Assembly (NCBI GenBank): GCA_965248255.1
Contig: CBDFIW010000002.1
Location: forward strand, 620,001-684,000
DNA from: JAKZVK01 sp965248255
GTDB lineage: Bacteria; Acidobacteriota; Terriglobia; Bryobacterales; UBA6623
Length of the DNA stretch: 64,000 nucleotides
Direction: 5' to 3'
Position numbers and translations under genes: made by a program. Positions 8,529 to 18,500 of the stretch are shown in pieces. How positions within the stretch are numbered: position 1 is the first letter of the stretch; each line of letters starts with the position of its first letter. The notes under the pieces are model-generated. The model was not told the origin of the DNA. It searched no databases and worked only from the letters and a program-made list of their open reading frames with translations.

Positions 8529-9692
8529 GTGTAGTGCACCATAAATAATGTAACTTATATTGACTTCCCATCGTCTCTATTAACAGGAGGCATGGGATGC
8601 GAAGAGCACAACCAGTAACTTTGAACACAGCGCAATGCAAGCAGTTGGACCGCTACGCGCGCGGCCGCCAAGTCGCCGTTCGTCTCGCCCTGCGAGCCAG
8701 GATTGTCCTGCTGGCCGCCGACGGTCTCGAGAATAAGCAGATCGCCGCACAGCTCGGTGTCTCGCGGCAGTTGGTGGCCCGCTGGCGCACGCGCTTTCTC
8801 GAAAGCAGCATCGCCGGCATTGCAAAAGACGCCCCACGGCCCGGTCGTAAACCTGCCGTCTCGAAGCAGAAAGTACAGCAGATCATCCACAAGACCACCC
8901 GCGAGAAACCGTCCAACGCCACCCACTGGAGCCGCCGCACCATGGCCGCCGCGGCCGGCGTCAGCGCTTCCACCGTGGGACGGATTTGGCGCGCCCATGG
9001 CCTCAAGCCCCACCGCGTCAAGACCTTCAAGCTCAGCAATGACCCGCGTTTCGCCGAGAAACTCGACGACATCGTCGGACTCTATCTCAATCCGCCTGAG
9101 CATGCTCTGGTTCTCTCGCTCGATGAGAAGTCCCAAATCCAAGCCCTCGATCGCACCCAACCCGGCCTGCCGCTCAAAAAGGGACGCGGCCAAACGATGA
9201 CCCACGATTACAAGCGCAACGGCACGACCACCCTGTTTGCGGCGCTCAACAGCCTTGACGGCAGCGTGATCGCCGAGTGCATGCCCCGACACAGCCACCA
9301 GGAATGGCTGCGCTTCCTGCGCTTAATTGACCGCCGCACTCCCAAGGACAAACAGCTTCATCTCATCGTGGACAACTATGCCACCCACAAGCATGCCGCT
9401 GTGAAGCGTTGGCTCGATCGTCACCCGCGCTTCCACATTCATTTCACCCCGACCTCGGCGTCGTGGCTGAACATGGTCGAGCGATTCTTTCGCGATCTCA
9501 CCGTCAAGCGCCTGCGCCGCGGCGTGTTTCGCAGCGTGGACGAGCTCGTCGCCGCCATTGACGACTACATCGCCCAGCACAACGGGCATCCCACGCCCTT
9601 CATCTGGACCGCGACCGCCTCCGACATCCTCGAGAAAGTCAAGCGCGGACGTGCCGCCCTGCATAAGGTGCAATCTGCTTGACGCACTACGC
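8529..9692 (+). mobile_element. IS630-family insertion sequence, copy 1 (1164 bp)
   Basis: Complete element with one transposase gene. The ends share a short imperfect inverted repeat: the left begins GTGTAGTGC, and the right, read inward, begins GCGTAGTGC. It is flanked on each side by TA (8527-8528 and 9693-9694), the IS630 target duplication. The uninterrupted target reads C-TA-G. The second copy (38700-39863) has the same length and target and differs by only a handful of bases, so both moved recently. Confidence 0.93.
8597..9682 (+). CDS. IS630-family transposase (copy 1)
   Basis: 361-residue DDE transposase that cuts and joins the element ends. The N-terminal helix-turn-helix (IAAQLGVSRQLVARWRTRF, about residues 50-68) and a second one (AAAGVSASTVGRIWRAHG) bind DNA. 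The catalytic triad is seen in LVLSLDEKSQIQALD, LHLIVDNYATHKH and SWLNMVERFFRDLT. AGGAGG at 8585-8590 precedes ATG 8597; another ATG at 8592 is out of frame. Unlike many IS630 elements, and unlike the second IS630 type in this window, it is one uninterrupted frame that needs no ribosomal shift. It appears intact and potentially active. Confidence 0.95.
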   Translation: MRRAQPVTLNTAQCKQLDRYARGRQVAVRLALRARIVLLAADGLENKQIAAQLGVSRQLVARWRTRFLESSIAGIAKDAPRPGRKPAVSKQKVQQIIHKTTREKPSNATHWSRRTMAAAAGVSASTVGRIWRAHGLKPHRVKTFKLSNDPRFAEKLDDIVGLYLNPPEHALVLSLDEKSQIQALDRTQPGLPLKKGRGQTMTHDYKRNGTTTLFAALNSLDGSVIAECMPRHSHQEWLRFLRLIDRRTPKDKQLHLIVDNYATHKHAAVKRWLDRHPRFHIHFTPTSASWLNMVERFFRDLTVKRLRRGVFRSVDELVAAIDDYIAQHNGHPTPFIWTATASDILEKVKRGRAALHKVQSA

Positions 9693-10156
9693 TAGATAGA
9701 CACAATTCTCCCGCTTTGCACTCGAGTTGGCAGCCACGTGAACCCGCCGCGGATAGAGATCGTAGCCCAGGCGCTGGCGGTAGAAGTCAAGCATCGAGGG
9801 CCCGGTGTAGGCCAGCAACAGGATGCACTCGTCCTCCGGCACCGTAGACCTGACCTCACTTGCCCAACCGACTGCACGGCGGATGGCCTCCTCGGCACGC
9901 TCGTCGAGACTCAGCCGCCCGTACCGGTTCCATGACGAGATCGTGTGGTCGAGTTGCTCGCTGAGGCGGGGTGCCGCGAGGGCCATTGAAAGGACAAAGA
10001 AAACGGCAACAGCGGCATACGGCTTTTGCATGGGATGAGCGCGTTATGATACCACGCGCTCGCCACCGCTTCGGCTGCTGAAAACGGCTGCTCGTTTCGT
10101 TCCGCTCAGGGACGCCGCTTGCCCGTTGGGAAGCTCTGGTCGAGTTCCTACTGCGG

Positions 10157-10330
10157 TCATCGCCTATCCAAGGAGTGGCCACAGACGCGGCACTCGGTAC
10201 GGCGTTTCGCATTCAGATTGCCGCAAGCGGCACATTTAAAATAGGCGAGTCGCACGTAGACAGAGGTCGCCCACGCGCTGGACCCGAGGATCAGGACCAC
10301 TAGACCGGCTTGCAGAAGAAAGTCAGCCAT
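10157..10330 (-). CDS. 57-residue membrane-anchored zinc-ribbon miniprotein
   Basis: Short gene found by reading the minus strand: ATG at 10328-10330, stop at 10157-10159. The product starts MADFLLQAGLVVLILGSSAW, a single membrane helix, and continues to a compact zinc ribbon with four cysteines as two pairs (CAACG and CRVCG, 16 residues apart), ending LDRR. A strong AGGAAGAGGAG lies immediately before the ATG. It is on the same strand as, and 125 bases upstream of, the IS-split gene. The likely role is metal- or protein-binding at the membrane; no family name can be given. The spacing of cysteines and the ribosome site make it a credible gene despite its length. Confidence 0.7.
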   Translation of the reverse strand: MADFLLQAGLVVLILGSSAWATSVYVRLAYFKCAACGNLNAKRRTECRVCGHSLDRR

Positions 10331-10719
10331 CTCCTCTTCCTAGGATGACACTGGCACGGATCAAGAAACGGTGACATTTATTGGCAAACAACAGCAACAA
10401 AACCTACAGGCTGAGCGTCTTTACATTCGCAGGGATCAGTGTGTTGCGCATGAACCCAGCTCCACGGCCGTTCTCGTCCGGGTGCCAGAGGCGGATCGCC
10501 GAAGACGAGACTGAAGCCCGGTTTCGATGGATTCGGGTGGGGAAAGGGAACCAATCAGAGTCCGCATGCGTAGGTGCTGATGGCTGATAATGGGGGCGGG
10601 GCGAAGCTCAGCTTTTGCCGATCGGGAGGCCAGCGGCCGCCGCCCGAGGATGTGTCCGTCGCCTTAATGCACCAACGGTCCAACGATTATCACGTCTACC
10701 CTTCAGAGGGTGCAACCGA
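10331..10719. other. Intergenic region upstream of the efflux operon
   Basis: About 390 bases between the divergent zinc-ribbon miniprotein and the membrane-fusion protein. It should hold both promoters. I see no convincing -35/-10 pair, operator palindrome or RNA structure. A 68-codon frame from a TTG at 10381 has no family features and no ribosome site. Confidence 0.4.
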
Positions 10720-11946
10720 ATGAGTCCGCGGGTTAAGGGGTATGGGTTCCTCGCTCTGGTAGTCGGCGTGGGCCTGGTCGTCTATTTTGGGGACGATCTC
10801 GCCTCCGGCTCAGCCGCGAAGGGGAGCGCGAATGCGTCCACGAAAGCCGCGGGTAAGAAGGCAGCCTCGAAGGACGAGGTCGTGCCGGTCGAGCTGGCCG
10901 AAGCCGGCCGGGGCTCCATCTCTTCGTACCTTTCCTCCACCGCGAATCTGCGCGCCCACCGTGACGTAGAGGTCACCACCCAAGCGGATGGTGTTGTCGA
11001 GGAGCTGTCGGTCGAAGAGGGTGACTTCGTCAATCGGGATCAACTCCTGTGCAAGCTCGACGACCGAGAGTTGCAGATCAACCTGACCCTTAATCGCCAA
11101 CAACTCGCTCAGGCCAAACTCCAACTTGAGAAATCGAAGATCCAGCGTGACAAAGCCACGGTCCAGATTCGAAACACCAAGGCCGAACTAGCACGCAACG
11201 AAACCGCCTTCGCCGAGCAACTCGTTAGCGAACAAGAGGTCGATCAGCTCCGCTACAGACTCGACGCCGAGGAGCACGACGAGCGGGTGGCCGCTTCGGA
11301 AGTGCGTGAGTTCGGTCACCGCGTCGAGGAGCTGGATGCGCAGATTGATCAAGGGGAGCTCGAGATCTCGCGCACGATCGTCCGTGCGCCTTTTACCGGC
11401 TACATCACCGAACGCCGGGTCGAACTGGGCCAGACGGTTCGTAACCTCGAGAGGCTGTTCCGGCTGGCTAGTTTCTCGCCTTTGTACGCCGACGTGCACC
11501 TCTCTGAGCTCGACACTCACCAGATTCAGCCCGGCCAACGGGCGAGGGTCGTGCTCGGCGCACAAGAGCGCGGCCGCGCCGACGGCCGGGTACTACGGAT
11601 CAGCCCGGTGGTCGACGAGTCGACAGGGACGGTGAAGGTGACCGTCGAGCTGAGCGCCGCGACAAAAGATTATCGTCCCGGCGCTTTTGTCCGTGTCGAC
11701 ATCGAGACCGACACCCACGTGGATGCGGTGCTGGTTCCGAAGAGAGCCATCATCGAGGAAGATGGCGAGCACTATGTGTTCACGACCGATGGGGAGACGG
11801 CGCGCCGGCGAAAAGTGGATCTCGGATACGAAAGCGCCGTCGAGGTCGAAGTGCGCGAGGGAGTCTCGGCCGGTGAGAACGTCGTCGTCGCCGGACAGGG
11901 GAACTTGAAGGAGGGATCGAAGATTCGTGAGGTCGAGACCTCCTGA
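10720..11946 (+). CDS. RND efflux membrane-fusion (periplasmic adaptor) protein
   Basis: Periplasmic adaptor that links the RND pump in the inner membrane to an outer-membrane channel. From ATG 10720 it has 408 residues, with AGAGGG 9 bases before it; the frame could be extended to a TTG at 10615, but that has no ribosome site. Order: N-terminal membrane anchor (YGFLALVVGVGLVVYFG), low-complexity Ala/Lys linker, lipoyl half (VEVTTQADGVVEELSVEEGDF), long coiled-coil hairpin (about 110-205), second lipoyl half (RAPFTGYITERRVELGQTV), then beta-barrel (PGQRARVVLGAQERGRADG) and membrane-proximal domain. First gene of a three-gene operon with two RND pumps. No TolC gene follows; the nearest is at 32.9 kb. 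Confidence 0.93.
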   Translation: MSPRVKGYGFLALVVGVGLVVYFGDDLASGSAAKGSANASTKAAGKKAASKDEVVPVELAEAGRGSISSYLSSTANLRAHRDVEVTTQADGVVEELSVEEGDFVNRDQLLCKLDDRELQINLTLNRQQLAQAKLQLEKSKIQRDKATVQIRNTKAELARNETAFAEQLVSEQEVDQLRYRLDAEEHDERVAASEVREFGHRVEELDAQIDQGELEISRTIVRAPFTGYITERRVELGQTVRNLERLFRLASFSPLYADVHLSELDTHQIQPGQRARVVLGAQERGRADGRVLRISPVVDESTGTVKVTVELSAATKDYRPGAFVRVDIETDTHVDAVLVPKRAIIEEDGEHYVFTTDGETARRRKVDLGYESAVEVEVREGVSAGENVVVAGQGNLKEGSKIREVETS

Positions 11947-12027
11947 GGACTCCAAGTGCCCCGGCGCATGCCGCGCACAGCCAGTCGAGCGCCGCACGCC
12001 GCGTATCTACAGGCTCGCAGCTAGATC

Positions 12028-15000
12028 ATGAACCTCACCAGGACGGCCATCCACAGGCCCGTCACCGTGTCGATGTTCGTCATCGCGGTGATCCTGTTCG
12101 GGGTTGTCTCGCTCGAACGGCTGCCTCTTAACCTGCTGCCCGAGATTTCCTACCCCTCCCTAACCGTCCGCACGGAGTACCCCGATACCGGCCCGGTCGA
12201 GATCGAGTCGCTGGTCACGCGCCCGATCGAGGAACAGGTGGGCGTGGTTCCCGGCCTGCGCCGGCTTAGCTCCACGTCGCGCTCGGGCGAGTCGGAAGTC
12301 GTGCTCGAGTTCGCCTGGGACACCAACATGGACTTGGCGAGCCTCGACGTTCGCGAGAAGCTGGACCTGATCGTCCTGCCCGAGGACGCCGAGAAGTCCG
12401 TCATCCTGCGCTTCGACCCCTCGTATGACCCGATTATGCGGGTTCAACTCTTCGGCGAGCCGACCCTCAGCCGCCTGCGCTACCTCGCCGACAAGGACCT
12501 CAAACAGGGGCTTGAATCGACCGAGGGCGTCGGGGCGGTAAAGGTAGTCGGCGGCCGCGAGGAGCAGATTCACGTCGAGATCGACGAGAAGCGGCTGGCC
12601 GAGGTGGACGTGCTGATCACCGAAGTCACCAACATCCTTAGACAGGAAAACCTCAACCAGGCCAGCGGAAGTCTCTACGACCAAGACGCCCGGTACATGG
12701 TGCGCATGCTCAACGAGTTCGACTCGGTGGACGAGATCGAGCGCATCATCATTCGCGACGACGAGGGCCGCAAGATTGTGCTTGGCGACCTCGCCCGCGT
12801 CTGGCGCGGAAGCAAAGAACGCGAAATCGTCGCCCGGCTCAACGGCAAAGAAAGCGTGGAGCTGGCTGTTTACAAGGAAGGAGATGCCAACACGGTCACT
12901 GTTTCAAGAGCGGTCCGGGCCAAGCTGAAGAGCCTGACCGGAGCGCCCCTGTTTCCGAAGGACGTCTCCTACGAGATCGTTTTCGACCAAGCCTCGTTCA
13001 TCACCGGGTCGGTCAACAACGTTCTGACCGCAGCCATCATCGGCGGCGTGCTGGCGATCGTCATCCTATTTGTTTTCCTGCGAGAAGCGCGCAGCACGGT
13101 CATCATCGCGATTTCGATTCCGATCTCGATCATGGCGACGTTCGCGCTGATGTATCAGACCGGCATCACGTTGAACATCATGTCGCTGGGCGGGGTGGCG
13201 CTGGGCGTTGGCATGCTCGTGGATAACTCGATCGTCGTTCTTGAATCCGTGCATCGCCACAAGCAGGCGCGCGGAGGCTTGGCGGAAGCCGTCTACTTCG
13301 GTACGAAAGAAGTGGGCATGGCAGTCACGGCGTCGACGTTGACCACGGTCGCGGTGTTTCTACCTTTGATCTTCGTCGAAGGCATTGCCGGACAGCTTTT
13401 CAAAGACCAGGCTCTTACCATTACCTACTCCCTGCTGGCCTCGTTGTTGGTCGCGCTGACGGTGATTCCCATGTTGCTGGCGCTGCGGATGAACCGGCAG
13501 GCCTTGGAGGAGGAAGAGACGGCGCCGGATACGGACGGCCCGTCCGAGAGTCGGCCGCCCGGCGCCCTCTCGATCGTGTACCGGGACGTCGTGTCGGTTG
13601 GCCGCTCGCTCGTCCGGTTTGTGTTCGTGGACGTCGTGAACACGGTGGCGACCGACATACGGAGGGGATTGCGAGCCCTCGGCCGGGCGCTTTTATTCAT
13701 CATCGATCCGGCGCTGCGGCTCTTCGAGCGGTGGTTCGAGCGGCTGACGGAGGTCTACTCCCGGGCCCTGAACCGGTCGCTGCAGGAGAAAGCGCTCGTC
13801 TTGACAATCGTCATCGGCCTGGTTGGGCTCTCAGCCATCGTGTACCCGTACCTGGGCGCCGAGTTGATACCGCCGCTGGCGCAGGGGGAGTTTTCGTTCG
13901 AGATCGAGTTCCCCGACGGGACGCCGATCGAGACCACCGACCGTGCCATGGCCAACATCGAAACCCGTGTCCGGGAGATCCCGGACCTGGAGACAGTTTT
14001 TTCGAGCGTCGGCGGCAGCAACGAGAACCAGTTCTCGCAGTCCGCCGTGGAAGAGCACATTGGCCAACTCCACCTGGTGATGAAGAATCGCCAGGACCGC
14101 GAGGGCGAGGAACGCGCGATCGAGAGCATCCGGGAGGAGTTGAGCCGCTATCCCGAGATTATCTATCGCTTCTCGCGTCCGACGCTGTTCAGCTTCAAGA
14201 CGCCGATTGAAGTGGAAATCTTCTCGTTCGACTTGGAGGCCCAACAGGAAGCGGCAGACTTGGTGGCCGCAAGATTGGCGACCGTCGAAGGCTTGAGCGA
14301 CATTCAGACGACGACCCGGTTAGGAAGTCCCGAGGTCCAGGTGCGCTTTCGGCGGGACGTGCTCGCTCGGCTGGGTCTGGATGAGACCCGTATCTCCGAG
14401 ATCCTTCGCAATAAGATCCGCGGCGATGTCGCTTCCCGCTACCGGGAGGAAGAGAAGCAGATCGAGATTCTGGTGCGCGCCGACGAAAGCCAGCGCGACA
14501 CGATCGCCGATCTGGGCAACTTGGTGATCAACGACCAGGGCGGCGCTAGCAACAATGCCGGTCAGCAGGGGAATCGGGCGAGGAGCGCGATCGCACAGAG
14601 GAATACACAAGCCCGAAGTAGCAGATCCAACAACGAGGAAGAGCAAGAAGGGCAAGCCGCCGAGCAGGAACAAGAAGAGGAGCAGACGGCACGCACGATT
14701 CCGATCCGCCTGGGAGCCGTTGCCGACGTGCAGATCGGCCGCGGGCCTGCCGAGGTGCGCCGAATCCGCTCTCAGCGTGCCGCCGTGGTCTCGGCGAATC
14801 TCACCGGAAGGGACCTTCAGAGCGTCGCCGCAGAGATTCGAGCGGAGTTGTCCGACTTGCGCGGCGAGGTCCCGGCGAACACGGTGATTGGTCTCGGTGG
14901 CCAGAACCAGGAGCTCGAAGAGTCCTATCGCAGTCTGCAGTTCGCGCTCGGATTGGCCATCTTTCTGGTTTATCTCGTCATGGCCTCGCAGTTTGAGTCG

Positions 15001-15540
15001 CTCATCCATCCGTTCGTGATTCTTTTCACCGTGCCTTTGGCGTTGGTGGGCGTCGTGCTGTCACTGTTCTTAACCGCGACGACGATCAGCGTGATGGTGC
15101 TGCTGGGAGTGATCATCCTGGCCGGCATCGTGGTGAACAACGCGATCGTACTTGTGGACTACACCAACCAACTACGCCAAAGCGGGATGGCCAAGCGCGA
15201 CGCCTTGTTGCAAGCCGGGCAAGTGCGGCTTCGCCCCATCGTCATGACGACCCTGACGACGGTGCTGGGCCTGTTCCCGATGGCGCTTGGCTGGGGCGAG
15301 GGCTCCGAGGTGCGCGCGCCCATGGCGATCGCCGTGATGGGCGGCCTGCTGTTTTCGACCCTGCTGACGCTGCTGCTCATTCCCGTCGTCTACGACCTGG
15401 TCGATCGCCGCTCCTACGTGGCGGCGGATGCGACGACCACGGCCGAGGCTGCGCCCGGTGCAGAGGGATGGGAAGAGCGCCTGACCGAGGAGGGGCACGG
15501 GCCATTGAACCCCGGAGGAATCAGCGATGGAGTCGACTGA
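12028..15540 (+). CDS. RND efflux transporter, inner-membrane pump 1
   Basis: Proton-driven RND pump of the AcrB/MdtB/CusA superfamily, 1170 residues against the usual 1020-1050. Twelve membrane helices are in the normal order. Helix 4 carries VGMLVDNSIVVLES, with DN in place of the DD pair of AcrB. The closing part has ILAGIVVNNAIVLVDY. Two insertions explain the extra length. An 80-90 residue cytoplasmic stretch lies between helices 6 and 7 (about residues 490-580). A Gln/Glu/Asn-rich linker lies at about 840-890 (14540-14690), rich in acidic residues, within the second porter domain. The start at 12028 lacks a strong ribosome site. It overlaps pump 2 by 14 bases. Substrate is unknown. Confidence 0.93.
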   Translation: MNLTRTAIHRPVTVSMFVIAVILFGVVSLERLPLNLLPEISYPSLTVRTEYPDTGPVEIESLVTRPIEEQVGVVPGLRRLSSTSRSGESEVVLEFAWDTNMDLASLDVREKLDLIVLPEDAEKSVILRFDPSYDPIMRVQLFGEPTLSRLRYLADKDLKQGLESTEGVGAVKVVGGREEQIHVEIDEKRLAEVDVLITEVTNILRQENLNQASGSLYDQDARYMVRMLNEFDSVDEIERIIIRDDEGRKIVLGDLARVWRGSKEREIVARLNGKESVELAVYKEGDANTVTVSRAVRAKLKSLTGAPLFPKDVSYEIVFDQASFITGSVNNVLTAAIIGGVLAIVILFVFLREARSTVIIAISIPISIMATFALMYQTGITLNIMSLGGVALGVGMLVDNSIVVLESVHRHKQARGGLAEAVYFGTKEVGMAVTASTLTTVAVFLPLIFVEGIAGQLFKDQALTITYSLLASLLVALTVIPMLLALRMNRQALEEEETAPDTDGPSESRPPGALSIVYRDVVSVGRSLVRFVFVDVVNTVATDIRRGLRALGRALLFIIDPALRLFERWFERLTEVYSRALNRSLQEKALVLTIVIGLVGLSAIVYPYLGAELIPPLAQGEFSFEIEFPDGTPIETTDRAMANIETRVREIPDLETVFSSVGGSNENQFSQSAVEEHIGQLHLVMKNRQDREGEERAIESIREELSRYPEIIYRFSRPTLFSFKTPIEVEIFSFDLEAQQEAADLVAARLATVEGLSDIQTTTRLGSPEVQVRFRRDVLARLGLDETRISEILRNKIRGDVASRYREEEKQIEILVRADESQRDTIADLGNLVINDQGGASNNAGQQGNRARSAIAQRNTQARSSRSNNEEEQEGQAAEQEQEEEQTARTIPIRLGAVADVQIGRGPAEVRRIRSQRAAVVSANLTGRDLQSVAAEIRAELSDLRGEVPANTVIGLGGQNQELEESYRSLQFALGLAIFLVYLVMASQFESLIHPFVILFTVPLALVGVVLSLFLTATTISVMVLLGVIILAGIVVNNAIVLVDYTNQLRQSGMAKRDALLQAGQVRLRPIVMTTLTTVLGLFPMALGWGEGSEVRAPMAIAVMGGLLFSTLLTLLLIPVVYDLVDRRSYVAADATTTAEAAPGAEGWEERLTEEGHGPLNPGGISDGVD

Positions 15541-18500
15541 GCCGAACAACCAGCCGCGCGAGGAATCCGGGCACACGGAACCCTGGGGCACAGGCGGACG
15601 GACATCCGCTTCAGGGAACCGTTTGGCTGAGTTTTCTCTGCGTTATCCCGTCACCATTTGTATGGTCTTCGTTCTGTTCTTCGCGCTTGGGGTGATCTCG
15701 ATTTTCAAGATCCCGCTGGTAATGATGCCGGCCATGGATTTCCCGTTCCTCAACATCGGGCTGGCCTACAACAACGCAACACCTCTTCAGGTGCTCGAGT
15801 CCATCACCAAACCTCTCGAGGAGGTTCTAAGCACGGTCCCCGGCGCCAAGCAGATGACTTCGCGCGCATCGAGCAGCTCCGCGAACGTCCAACTCACCTT
15901 TGGCTGGGACGAGGATCTCGACGCGCGGCGCGCGGAGATCCGGGACAAGATCGATCAGATCCGCGACGACTTGCCGGACGACATCGAGCACATCTGGATC
16001 CGCAACTGGAGCACCGAAGACATGCCGATCATGTTCGGCCGCATTGCCTCGGGAAAGGATCTTCGAACCGCCTACGACTTCCTCGACCTCAAGATCAAGA
16101 AACCGATCGAGCGCGTCCCCGGGGTGGCGGAAGTGGGTTTGTGGGGTGCGGGCCGCCGCGAGGTTGACATCGACCTTCGCTTGGATGACCTTAAGCGCTA
16201 CCGCGTGGATGTGCCGCAACTGTTTCAGCGGCTCGACGACATCAACGTCAATCGCTCGCTGGGCCGGGTCGTGGACGGAGAGATCCGTTATGGCGCGATG
16301 ACGCAAGGCACTCTTGCGTCTGTCACCGACATAGAAAATATCCCGGTCAATGACCGCGGCTTGCGTCTCGCCGATATCGCCGACATTGTTTACGACGCCC
16401 CTGCTCCGACGGGGGGCAACCGGCTGAACGGCAAGTCTGCTCTCGGCTTTGAGGTTGGCAAAACCTCCCAGGCTAACACCGTGAAGGTCGTCGACGGTGT
16501 GTTGGCCAAGCTTGAGGAAATCGGCAGAGACCCGACCCTCGAGGGCATTGATCTGAGGCTCTGGTTCAACCAAGGCGAGCAGATCACAAAATCACTGACC
16601 GGCTTGCTCTCGGCCGGCGTTTTCGGCGCCGTTCTGGCGGTCGTCGTCTTGATCTGTTTCCTGCGGAAGTGGGGCGCGACGTTGGTGATCGCGCTGGCGA
16701 TACCGTTTTCGATCATCAGCGCCGTCGGTTTCCTGTATCTTTCGGGCCAGACACTCGATGTCTTCACGATGCTGGGCTTGATGCTTGCCACCGGCATGCT
16801 CGTGGACAACGCGGTTGTCGTGTTGGAGTCCATCTACCAGAAGCTCGAGATGGGGATGGACCGCGTGAGCGCGGCAAAGGTAGGTACGCAGGAAGTCATC
16901 ACGGCGGTGATCGCCGCCACCCTGACGTCGGTGATCATCTTCGTCCCGCTCATTTTCGGTGAAAAGAACCAGTTCTCGGTCCAACTCGGCCACACCGGCA
17001 TCGCCATCATCTATGCGTTGGCGGCCTCGCTGTTCATTTCGCTGACGCTCATTCCTCTGGCCATGGCGCGCCTGTTGCGGATGGACGTGCGGGAGCGCTC
17101 GGCCTGGCAGCAGCGGATGGTGCAAGGCTTCGAGCGCCTGATGCGCCTGCGACGGGCCGCGGAGTCGGTGCAGCCGCCACCCGCGGTGGCGCCGAGCGGG
17201 ACGGGCCGCATCACGAGGTTCTATTTGCATACCGTCGCTTGGCCCTTGCGCCACCGCGTCCTGGTGGGCCTCTTACTCGTGCCCGCGCTCATCGCCGGGT
17301 CCTACTGGCTACTGATGAACAAGGTGCCTAACATGACGCCCGACGCGCTCGATGTTCGAGACGTACGCGTGCGCTACCGGTTCTCGGAGAACTTCCACTA
17401 CGTCAAGATCCTGCAGGACTACGTCTTCCCGGTTGAGCGCTTTCTCGACGCCAATCGCGAACAGTTTGGCATCAGAGACATCTACAGCCGATACAACAAC
17501 AACTCGGCGTCCACGCAGATCTACTTTGACACGGACAAAGTCGACCACGTAGCTCTCGCGAAGATCCGCGAGGAGATCACCGAAGGACTTCCCGAGATTC
17601 CGGGGGCTGAGATTACTCTAGGCAGCCAGCGGGGCGAGAGCCGGACCGGCTTCAGCGCGAATTTCTTCGGTGACGACCCGCAGACGTTAGAGGCGCTAGC
17701 TCAGGAAGCGAGGCGACGCGTGCTGGCCCTTCCCGACTTCACGAGGGTTACAACACGCCTCGACAGCGCCGAGGAGGAAGTTCAGGTTCGGGTGCGCCGC
17801 GACCTGGCCCGCCGCTACGGCGTCTCGGCGCAGTCGGTTTCGCAAGCCTTGGGCATTGTCGTTCGTGGCAGGCAGATACGGGGCTTCCGGACCCCCGAAG
17901 GCGAAGTCGACATCCAGGTCCAGCTGCGCCCCGAGGACCGAGAAAATCTGAACGACTTGCGGTCGCTGGTCGTCGGCGCCGGACAGGACGGGGCACAGAT
18001 TACGCTCGAGCAGGTCTCGGACTTACGGATCGAGAAGGTGCCGGGCCAGATTCGCCGTGACAACCGCCAGACGAGTACCTCCATCTACGCCACCTATACT
18101 GGCGTTCAACGGGATGTTGGCAAGCAGGCCATGAGTGATGTACTGGATTTGCTCGACTATCCGCCTGGCTACGGTTGGAGCTTCAGCTTTTGGACCAATC
18201 GGCAGGATGAAAGCCGTGCAGGCTTCGTTACGAACATCGTGCTGGCCTTATTCATGGTGTACTTCGTGATGGCCTCATTGTTCGAGTCGGTAGCTCATCC
18301 CTTTGCCATCATGGTTTCCTTGCCGTTTGCGATGGTGGGGGTGGCGGGCTTCCTTTACGTAACCAATAGTCCGTTCAACCTGATGGCGTGGATCGGCTCC
18401 ATCGTGCTGATTGGAATCGTCGTCAATAACGGCATTGTTCTGATCGACCACGTCAACAACCTGCGACGGAAGGGCATGCCACGCTCAGAAGCCGTCATGG

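Larger units (their letters stand above)
8386..10031 (-). pseudogene. Small exported/membrane-anchored protein gene split by an IS630-family element
   Basis: The 5' part runs from ATG 10031 to the IS (MQKPYAAVAVFFVLSMALAA, then a soluble part ending ENCVYLA). The 3' part is 8386-8526. Removing the element 8529-9692 and one of the two flanking TA copies joins the parts in frame (CVYLA then VFRDSAADLRSDP, ending GLGIYRRR). This gives a 159-residue protein: one N-terminal signal or anchor helix and a periplasmic domain with GPSMLDFYRQRLGYDLYPR. That segment resembles the soluble tail of some GT-C proteins, and the next gene is such a protein. I do not recognise a family. As it stands the gene makes a truncated product of about 114 residues ending just inside the IS. 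Confidence 0.8.

Noticed and set aside
10345..10365. TGGCAC sequence resembling a sigma-54 -24 element
   Set aside because: The matching -12 element (TTGC at the right spacing) is absent.
10381..10587. 68-codon frame in the gap before the efflux operon
   Set aside because: TTG start, no ribosome site, no recognisable domain or helix pattern.
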